Assembly: GCA_964432485.1 (NCBI GenBank) | Contig: CAYSNP010000016.1 | Span: forward strand, 1-38,443 | Direction: 5' to 3' | DNA from: CAYSNP01 sp964432485 | GTDB lineage: Bacteria > Bacillota > Clostridia > Christensenellales > DTU072 | Length of the DNA stretch: 38,443 nt | Part shown: positions 32,972 to 38,443 of the stretch, piece by piece | Layout of the letters: every line of letters begins with the position of its first letter | Numbering within the stretch: the first letter of the stretch is position 1 | The notes under the pieces: generated by a model | What the model was told of the DNA's origin: nothing | What the model saw: only the letters and a program-made list of their open reading frames with translations | Databases searched by the model: none | Position numbers and translations under genes: made by a program

Positions 32972-33328
32972 ATGAAACTCCACGAATCAGGCGAAAACTA
33001 TTTAGAAACTATTTATCTGTTGCAAAAGCAAAGTGAATGCGTAAGGGCAATAGATATTGCAACTGAGCTTAGTTTTTCTAGAGCCAGCGTTTCCCGTGCT
33101 TTGAATTTGTTAAAAAATAAAGGGTATATTGATATAGAAAACAACCAAATCACCTTAACAAAGCAAGGTCAGGAAAAAGCAGAAAGCATATATGCAAGGC
33201 ATGTGCATATCACCAATTTTTTAGTAGAAAGTTTGGGTATTGATAGGCATACAGCAGAAAAGGATGCTTGCAGGATAGAACATATTATTAGCGAAAAGAC
33301 CTTTAACCTTATTAAAGAAAAATATTAA
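32972..33328 (+). CDS. Short DtxR/MntR-family metal-dependent regulator
   Basis: 118 aa: winged-helix DNA-binding domain (SGENYLETIYLLQ, ELSFSRASVSRALNLLKNKGYI) plus the start of the metal-binding dimerisation domain. Two expected ligand segments are present, His77 (ARHVHI) and Cys100/Glu103/His104 (ACRIEH). The Cys-x-x-Glu-His pattern is that of iron-type DtxR rather than manganese-type MntR (Glu-x-x-Glu-His), but position 9, Asp in MntR and Met in DtxR, is Asn here. There is no SH3-like C-terminal domain. AGGAG upstream of the ATG. No metal transporter is adjacent, so its target operon is elsewhere. Confidence 0.88.
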   Translation: MKLHESGENYLETIYLLQKQSECVRAIDIATELSFSRASVSRALNLLKNKGYIDIENNQITLTKQGQEKAESIYARHVHITNFLVESLGIDRHTAEKDACRIEHIISEKTFNLIKEKY

Positions 33329-33359
33329 AACTCCCGCTAAAAGCGAAAAACAACTGTCC

Positions 33360-34112
33360 TTAATGCCATTTATCTTGCCGCCTTTTGCTATAAATAGGAT
33401 ACTCTTGCAAACGCCCCAGCCCATCCCAATATGCTCTAATACAATCTACGCTAAGTATGTTGCCATGACTGGGCAATAAAGTTATTGCATTTTCTAAAAT
33501 ATACTTCCAAGTCTTTTGCAAAGCAAGCACATCTTCCAGCACCAAAGGATAATAGCATTTAGATAACTTCGGCATATTAAATACTGCATCTCCGCAAATC
33601 AGCCTTTTACCTGGTAGCATTAGCCCTATGGAATCTGTTGTATGTCCGGGCAAAGCAACAATTTCGATATCCAGCTTATCTTCTTTAAGATATTGAGTAC
33701 CGCCCTTTTCAAAAAGCAAATATCTGTTGGGTGCATTTACAGCAGGGAATTTATGCTCACCCAACTTAAAAAACTCTAGGAACTTGCATACCTTTTGTAT
33801 TTTTTTGGAGGTAGCTATATGAATCTTTAAGTTGCGTCCTAGTTTTATTCGCTCTGTTGCTTCCCTGTGCAATATCAATTTTGCCTTTGGAAAAGTGGCA
33901 AGCTGTTCTTTCAAAAAACCTGCATGGTCATCGTGAGAATGAGTCAGGAATAGATATTTAACATGGGCGGCAACAAAGCCCGCTTCTGTAAACCTAGCCA
34001 TAAAATCTTCAAAACCGCCGGGGTATCCCGAATCTACTACTATTAGAGAACCAGTAATGTTTATAACAAAACAAGCTACCCTTTTAGTGCCAAGATTTAT
34101 CACTTCATACAT
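33360..34112 (-). CDS. MBL-fold metallo-hydrolase
   Basis: 250 aa metallo-beta-lactamase-fold protein of the glyoxalase II/lactonase type. Zinc ligands are visible: HSHDDH (58-63), His in LPGHTTDS, Asp in ICGDAVF and His in LPSHG near the end. The N-terminal ACFVINITGSLIVVDSGYPG is the typical first two strands. A 30-residue insert with many lysines (about 88-118) follows HSHDDH and may form the substrate lid. ATG with GGAGA upstream, one base after the MFS transporter stop, so they are cotranscribed. Substrate unknown; the genes end 31 bases from the convergent regulator gene. Confidence 0.88.
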   Translation of the reverse strand: MYEVINLGTKRVACFVINITGSLIVVDSGYPGGFEDFMARFTEAGFVAAHVKYLFLTHSHDDHAGFLKEQLATFPKAKLILHREATERIKLGRNLKIHIATSKKIQKVCKFLEFFKLGEHKFPAVNAPNRYLLFEKGGTQYLKEDKLDIEIVALPGHTTDSIGLMLPGKRLICGDAVFNMPKLSKCYYPLVLEDVLALQKTWKYILENAITLLPSHGNILSVDCIRAYWDGLGRLQEYPIYSKRRQDKWH

Positions 34113-34113
34113 T

Positions 34114-35427
34114 TCAACTTTCTCCTTTTTCTACCTTTTTTAAGTTATTTACAAGAAAAAACATTGGTATAAACATAAACACCCCTACTGCCGCAGCCGC
34201 TAAAAAGATGCCCGGCACAGGTATATTGACAACTTCATTAAACTCATTGATGTAAGTTTGATTGGAAGAGCTAATTACAGCATTGCCGATATAAGGACCA
34301 ATTACCATTGGTATAAGGACAAAAAATATCATTCTTATACCTTGAAACAGCCCTACCTTGTCTTTGGGTGTCTTGTCTCTGATTATTGCATTTAGCACAA
34401 TCCCCAGCAATACCGAGCCCGCCAACATAACAATGCCTACCGCCCCTATTAAAACAATATTGCGGGAAAAATACATGAAAAACAAGCCAACAATATAAAT
34501 TAAAGCAGAAAGATAAACGAACTTTGATTTGCCTTTTTTATCAATGAAACTGCCGATAAGTATACCGAAGATGGCTGCACCCAGCACTACAACAGCAAGA
34601 ATAATGCTGTATTGTACCATAGTAAGATTCAAGAACCTTTCCATATAGACCAAAAGATAAGGCATAAAGACTTGGCTGCTTATCCCTTCTATGCCTACAG
34701 CAAGGAAAGCTATATAAAGATACTTGTTTTCTTTTATTACACTTGGTCGGAATCCGTAAAAGATATTCTTATAATATTTCTCGCTAGCCTTTACTCCGCT
34801 TCCGCTTTCTTTAATTAAAAGCAATCCTAAAATACCGCTAAGAGAAACTATCAATCCAAGCCCCATAAAAAACCAGCAGTAACCTACGGAATCTATAATG
34901 ATACCAAACCCGCCCGCTACAATAAGCATGGCAAACAGCGGCATTGCGCTCAATACGCCTTCTACCGTAGCACGATTTTGCGGGACAGTAATATCAGTTA
35001 TCCAGGCATTAAATGCGGCATCATTGGCGGTTGAGCCAAAGAAAGTCATTACACAATCCATAATTACTACAGCGGCAACAGTAAATAACAACACCTTATT
35101 TGCTTGCAGCGAAGGAAAGAGCAAGGCGGTATTTGAGCGAGAAATAAAAGCAAATGCCAAAGTAGACAAACCCCATAAAATATAGCCTAGTGAAATAAAA
35201 ATCTTGCGGCGACGAATCTTATCGCTGTATGCGCCTACAAACAATGTAGTTAAAGTGGCAACTATTGCGCTTGCCGCTACCATAAGCGCAATATCCTTAG
35301 TAGTGCCACCAATCTCGTTATATAGAAATACATTAAAGTACATATTTTCCACAGCCCAAGCTATTTGTCCAAATAGCCCAAATACTACAATTGCACTCCA
35401 GGTCTTTTTACTTATCTTTTTATCCAT
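34114..35427 (-). CDS. Major facilitator superfamily transporter, 12 TM
   Basis: 437 aa with about 12 predicted membrane helices. MFS landmarks are the first-helix region WSAIVVFGLFGQIAWAVENMYFN and the loop 2-3 motif GAYSDKIRRRKIF (about 66-78, GxxxDxxxRRR type); a second copy after helix 8 is GSFIDKKGKSKF. It resembles sugar/cation symporter-like families with the AWAVEN opening rather than drug exporters. The ATG has no Shine-Dalgarno, and a good promoter ends only nine bases before it, so the transcript is probably leaderless. Operon with the MBL hydrolase, which may act on the transported compound. Confidence 0.9.
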   Translation of the reverse strand: MDKKISKKTWSAIVVFGLFGQIAWAVENMYFNVFLYNEIGGTTKDIALMVAASAIVATLTTLFVGAYSDKIRRRKIFISLGYILWGLSTLAFAFISRSNTALLFPSLQANKVLLFTVAAVVIMDCVMTFFGSTANDAAFNAWITDITVPQNRATVEGVLSAMPLFAMLIVAGGFGIIIDSVGYCWFFMGLGLIVSLSGILGLLLIKESGSGVKASEKYYKNIFYGFRPSVIKENKYLYIAFLAVGIEGISSQVFMPYLLVYMERFLNLTMVQYSIILAVVVLGAAIFGILIGSFIDKKGKSKFVYLSALIYIVGLFFMYFSRNIVLIGAVGIVMLAGSVLLGIVLNAIIRDKTPKDKVGLFQGIRMIFFVLIPMVIGPYIGNAVISSSNQTYINEFNEVVNIPVPGIFLAAAAVGVFMFIPMFFLVNNLKKVEKGES

Positions 35428-35436
35428 AATGCTTAT

Positions 35437-35466
35437 ATTCTATCACTTTCTTACTGCTAAAGTCAA
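35437..35466 (-). promoter_or_regulatory. Sigma-A-type promoter of the MFS-MBL operon, leaderless geometry
   Basis: Minus strand TTGACT (-35), 18-bp spacer, TAGAAT (-10), ending nine bases before the ATG; predicted transcription start is 1-4 bases before the start codon. Confidence 0.75.
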
Positions 35467-35533
35467 TATGCAAAAAACACATAAAAAGATATTAATTATT
35501 GTATGATTCTTACCTTCCACCCATAATAAGTGA

Positions 35534-35562
35534 TTGAAAAAAATCAAAATTTGGGATATAAT
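35534..35562 (+). promoter_or_regulatory. Sigma-A-type promoter of the SGNH hydrolase gene, leaderless geometry
   Basis: TTGAAA (-35), 17-bp spacer, TATAAT (-10), then seven bases to ATG 35570. The predicted transcription start coincides with the start codon within about a base. Confidence 0.85.
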
Positions 35563-35569
35563 AATTGCT

Positions 35570-36322
35570 ATGGGAAGCAGAGCGCAAAAGAAGATAAAAC
35601 TACTTAATCTTACAATAGCCACCTTAACAGCATTATTGCTGGCTGTTATGCTAGGTTATGTGTTGCCTTCAATGCTGGCGGATGAGCGGATTATTATTGT
35701 AAGCAGCAAAGCGGCTATTAGAAGGATTAAGTACAATGAAGAAAATAAAACTGCAGAAGAAGGGGAAATTGTGTTTATAGGAGATTCAATTTTTGAGTTT
35801 TATGACACTGATAAATACTTTCCTGATCATATAGTTTACAATAGAGGTATTGCCGGAGATAGATCTAATCACATTTTAGACCGCCTCTCAGACAATGTTT
35901 TAATGCTAAACCCCAGAATTATACTTATCCATGTGGGCACCAATGATATTGGAGCTAAGCTTGGGTATGATATTATATTAGCAAACTATAAAAAAATTGT
36001 TGACAATATACACGCTCATGATGCTGGCATTAAGATTCTGATAGATAGCGTTTATCCGATTAATGACGAAAACCGCTTCTTTTACAGTCGTATTTATGGG
36101 ACTAGGGAAAATTATCAAATCTTGGAGCTAAACCGCCAACTAAAAGAGTTTGCTGCAAAAAACGGATGTATTTTTATAGATAATTACTCAATACTTACCG
36201 ATAGCGAAGGCAGGCTGGCAAGAGCATATACCACGGACGGGCTACACTTGACGCAAAAAGGCTATGAGGTGGCAACTGATTCAATCCTGCCTTATTTGCA
36301 AGAAGAAACCCCTGAATATTAG
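35570..36322 (+). CDS. Membrane-anchored SGNH/GDSL-family hydrolase
   Basis: 250 aa from the ATG at 35570. A basic N-terminus and one membrane segment (about 13-34) serve as signal anchor; the catalytic domain lies outside. SGNH blocks: I FIGDSIFEF (Ser73), II GIAGDRSNHIL (Gly), III VGTNDIG (Asn), V DGLHLTQKGY (Asp223, His226). Such enzymes are esterases, often acting on acetylated glycans or lysophospholipids; the substrate is not readable. The frame is open 12 codons further upstream from a TTG, but that stretch is exactly the promoter, so it is rejected. No Shine-Dalgarno is present. Monocistronic, ending in a hairpin. Confidence 0.9.
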   Translation: MGSRAQKKIKLLNLTIATLTALLLAVMLGYVLPSMLADERIIIVSSKAAIRRIKYNEENKTAEEGEIVFIGDSIFEFYDTDKYFPDHIVYNRGIAGDRSNHILDRLSDNVLMLNPRIILIHVGTNDIGAKLGYDIILANYKKIVDNIHAHDAGIKILIDSVYPINDENRFFYSRIYGTRENYQILELNRQLKEFAAKNGCIFIDNYSILTDSEGRLARAYTTDGLHLTQKGYEVATDSILPYLQEETPEY

Positions 36323-36341
36323 GGGTTTAACATCTTTTTTT
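36306..36341 (+). terminator. Terminator of the SGNH hydrolase gene
   Basis: An 8-bp stem AAACCCCT/AGGGGTTT with a 7-base loop that includes the end of the gene, followed after six bases by a run of eight T. The convergent gene ends 17 bases later. Confidence 0.65.
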
Positions 36342-36358
36342 ATTTATATTTTATTTCT

Positions 36359-37726
36359 TTACTTCTTATTTTTACTTTTCTTTTCTTTATATGCTATCAA
36401 AAAACTATTGTACTGGCTAGAGTCAATTTCGCCTTCTGCAGATGCCGCAATTTCGACATTGGGCAAATCGCCCGCATTCTTAGGTACCAGCATTAGCAAT
36501 ATCCCGCCTATAATAAAGAATAGCAGCAAGGAAAGGATGCCTATCCTGGGGTTGCCCGATAATTTGGTGACTACAGCAATTACGCCAGGGCCGACCACCG
36601 CCGCACCTTTGGAAAAAATATCGTACGCGCCAAAGAACTCATTGGATTTTTCTTTAGGAATAATTTTTGCAAAGTAGGAGCGGCTAAGAGCTTGTATACC
36701 GCCTTGGAACAAGCCTACAAAAAAGGCAAGGATAAAAAAGTCCAGCAGCGACTTCATAAAGAAAGCATACCCTACCACAGCCGAATAGCCTATTATGCTG
36801 ATTAATATCAAGTAACGAGGAGAATGCTTACGGGCGGCAGTTGCAAAAATAATAGAAAACGGCCAAGCTACGAATTGGGTCATCAGCAATGCAATTACCA
36901 AATATATTGGAGAAATCTCTTGCAATATTTGTTGTGCATATACCACGCTCATACCTATTATAGTACCTACACCGTCAATATAAAAGAAAAATGCAAGCAA
37001 AAACATAAATGGCGCTTTATATTTAGGCAAATCCTGTAAAGTTGCTTTGATTTTATGAAAAGCATTGCGTATTTGACGAGGGCAAGGCTCTACTCCGTGC
37101 ACCTGTTTATAATCTCTTAATAAAGGTATACTGACCAGCCCCCACCAAATACCGGTTATTGCCATACCGATAATAATTGCATTTGCCGCACCTATGCCGA
37201 TAAGCGGTCTGCCTTCAGGCATAATTGACAGCGTATATATAGCTAAGCAAACACTAAAAGGAATAGTGCTGCCTACATACCCCCAGCCAAAACCTCTGCC
37301 GGACACATCATCGTATCTGTCCTCACTAGTTACATCCACCAGCATTGCATCATAAAATACAATACTGCCTGACAGCCCTATCCTGCCAATAATCACTATA
37401 GCGGCAAGTATAGGTATACTTTGGCTTATTCCAATAAAGAAGCAAGATGCCACCCCTAGCACCAAAAAAGCAAGGAACATCTTTTTCTTCATACCTTTAT
37501 TGTCGGCAATAGCTCCCAAAATTGGATTGATAAGCGCTACCGCAAAAGCGGATATGGAAAGCAAAGTGCCAAAAATAGCAGTTGTATCAGCTTCATTGAA
37601 ACCTTGCGCCTTAGCTAAAGTATTGTAATAAATAGGCAACAATGATGCAATAATCATAACAAAAGCAGAATTAGCAACATCGTAAAGCACCCATGAGCGC
37701 TCCGTTTTGTTTAATTTAAATTTCAT
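36359..37726 (-). CDS. UMF1-type (Atg22-like) MFS transporter
   Basis: 455 aa with 11-12 predicted membrane helices. The start of the first helix, ERSWVLYDVANSAFVMII, is the hallmark of the UMF1/Atg22 family; further MFS features are NPILGAIADNKGMKKKMF (loop 2-3) and YDAMLVDVTSEDRYDDVSGRGFGWGYVGS. Yeast Atg22 exports amino acids from the vacuole; the bacterial substrates are unknown. The last 30 residues are a hydrophilic tail ending in lysines. AAGGAG precedes the ATG. It lies 24 bases after rex on the same strand, so it is probably in a redox-responsive operon. Confidence 0.92.
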   Translation of the reverse strand: MKFKLNKTERSWVLYDVANSAFVMIIASLLPIYYNTLAKAQGFNEADTTAIFGTLLSISAFAVALINPILGAIADNKGMKKKMFLAFLVLGVASCFFIGISQSIPILAAIVIIGRIGLSGSIVFYDAMLVDVTSEDRYDDVSGRGFGWGYVGSTIPFSVCLAIYTLSIMPEGRPLIGIGAANAIIIGMAITGIWWGLVSIPLLRDYKQVHGVEPCPRQIRNAFHKIKATLQDLPKYKAPFMFLLAFFFYIDGVGTIIGMSVVYAQQILQEISPIYLVIALLMTQFVAWPFSIIFATAARKHSPRYLILISIIGYSAVVGYAFFMKSLLDFFILAFFVGLFQGGIQALSRSYFAKIIPKEKSNEFFGAYDIFSKGAAVVGPGVIAVVTKLSGNPRIGILSLLLFFIIGGILLMLVPKNAGDLPNVEIAASAEGEIDSSQYNSFLIAYKEKKSKNKK

Positions 37727-37750
37727 AGAAATCTCCTTTTGAAAACTTAA

Positions 37751-38368
37751 TTATTTTAATAATAGCCTGCTATTTAATACAGATAGAGAAACTGAAAAAT
37801 TAACATTTTCTATTACTATAGAATCAGGCAAAGACAAGCGTATCGGAGCAAAGTTCCAAATTGCGGCAACTCCCGCGCCTATCAACATATCCGCTGCTTC
37901 CTGTGCCGCATCTGCCGGAGTGGTAATAATGCCGACTCTGGCACGAGTTCTGCGCACTTCCTTTTTAATGTCTTCAGGAGCGCAAATTATCAGTCCGTTA
38001 ATTATATCGCCTACTTTTGTCTGGTCACTGTCAATCAGCCCGGCAATAGATAGCCCGTATTGCTTAAATCCGGGATAATTGGTAAGTGCCCTGCCTAAAT
38101 TGCCCACGCCTACAAGGATAGCTTTTTTATTGTTTTTATAATCCAGCGTCTTTTCCAACACTTGAATCAGTTCATCCAAGATATAGCCCGTCTTTGGCCT
38201 GCCGATAATGCCCGTTTGCTGTAAATCTTTGCGTACTAAAATAGGTATTAGCTCTAACTTATTAGCTATTACCGTACAAGAGATATTTTCTTCACCGCTT
38301 TCTTTCTCTTCTAAAGCTATTCTATAATATAACGGCAATCTTCTTAGCGTTGGCTCCGGAATCCCCAT
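37751..38368 (-). CDS. rex: Redox-sensing transcriptional repressor Rex
   Basis: 205-aa repressor that senses the NADH/NAD+ ratio and controls fermentation genes. The N-terminal winged helix begins IPEPTLRRLPLYYR and has the recognition part VRKDLQQTG; the Rossmann domain has GVGNLGRAL (GVGNLG at 87-92), a characteristic AGLIDSD strand end, and a C-terminal domain-swap helix (VLNSRLLLK). GGAGGGG sits six bases before the ATG. I see no clear Rex operator (TTGTGA-type palindrome) in its own upstream region. Confidence 0.96.
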   Translation of the reverse strand: MGIPEPTLRRLPLYYRIALEEKESGEENISCTVIANKLELIPILVRKDLQQTGIIGRPKTGYILDELIQVLEKTLDYKNNKKAILVGVGNLGRALTNYPGFKQYGLSIAGLIDSDQTKVGDIINGLIICAPEDIKKEVRRTRARVGIITTPADAAQEAADMLIGAGVAAIWNFAPIRLSLPDSIVIENVNFSVSLSVLNSRLLLK

Positions 38369-38397
38369 TATATCCCCTCCCTTAGTACTTCTAGATA

Positions 38398-38426
38398 ATT
38401 ATATATCAAAAGCAAGGTCAAGTCAA
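38398..38426 (-). promoter_or_regulatory. Sigma-A-type promoter of rex-UMF1 operon
   Basis: Minus strand TTGACT (-35), 17-bp spacer, TATAAT (-10), about 30 bases before rex. The remaining bases to the window end hold nothing I can name. Confidence 0.82.
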
Positions 38427-38443
38427 GGTAAAATATTTTTTAG

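Noticed and set aside
33329..33359. Bidirectional terminator between the regulator and MBL genes
   Set aside because: Only a 4-bp CGCT/AGCG stem without an adjacent T-run on either strand.
35534..35569. 12-codon upstream extension of the SGNH hydrolase
   Set aside because: It coincides with the -35, spacer and -10 of a strong promoter and has no ribosome site.

Overview
The window reads as a chromosomal core-genome segment of a low-GC, spore-lineage member of the Firmicutes, most likely an uncultured anaerobic Clostridia-type organism. The evidence is the Bacillus/Clostridium gene orders trmK-rpoD-dnaG and yqfC-yqfD-pgpH-ybeY-era-yqzL-recO, the sporulation-associated genes yqfC and yqfD, pyruvate phosphate dikinase, Rex, RNase J and BioY, and strong AGGAGG-type ribosome sites. 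Species cannot be named from the sequence. I see no phage, IS transposase, CRISPR array, rRNA or tRNA, and no stretch longer than about 230 bases without a gene.

Layout. Positions 1-29745 are entirely minus-strand. From right to left in transcription order they are: rnj, a U32 peptidase-family gene, a structured 137-bp intergenic repeat-like island, a degenerate GT-B glycosyltransferase-like gene, bioY and a polytopic membrane protein, ending at a clear terminator; then pepF, a membrane-anchored extracytoplasmic protein, dnaB, yqfC, yqfD, a shortened pgpH, a ybeY-era gene fusion, yqzL and recO; then ppdK-dgt-pcrA-ligA; then an rluA-family gene, an acyl-CoA synthetase and a TIM-barrel epimerase-like gene; then a 122-aa unknown protein; then dnaG-rpoD-trmK, which runs off the left edge. 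Positions 29878-33328 are plus-strand (NDP-sugar pyrophosphorylase, serC-serA, a short DtxR/MntR-like regulator). Positions 33360-35427 are minus-strand (MFS transporter plus MBL hydrolase). 35570-36322 is a plus-strand SGNH hydrolase. 36359-38368 is a minus-strand rex plus UMF1-type MFS transporter operon.

Transcription signals are unusually easy to read: eight promoters have a TTGA-like -35, a 17- or 18-bp spacer and a TATAAT-like -10, consistent with the housekeeping sigma factor encoded here. In two cases the -10 lies so close to the only plausible start codon that the mRNA should be leaderless, and a third gene has a very short leader without a Shine-Dalgarno.

Functionally the window combines information processing (primase, helicase, ligase, PcrA, RecO, sigma A, RNase J, YbeY/Era ribosome maturation, tRNA and rRNA modification) with central metabolism (PPDK, serine synthesis). 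The points most worth a second look are the YbeY-Era fusion, the PgpH lacking its extracellular sensor, the structured intergenic island at 26722-26858, the leaderless transcripts, a hairpin covering the yqfC start codon, and the probable non-canonical dnaG start. I found no clearly new multi-gene system.
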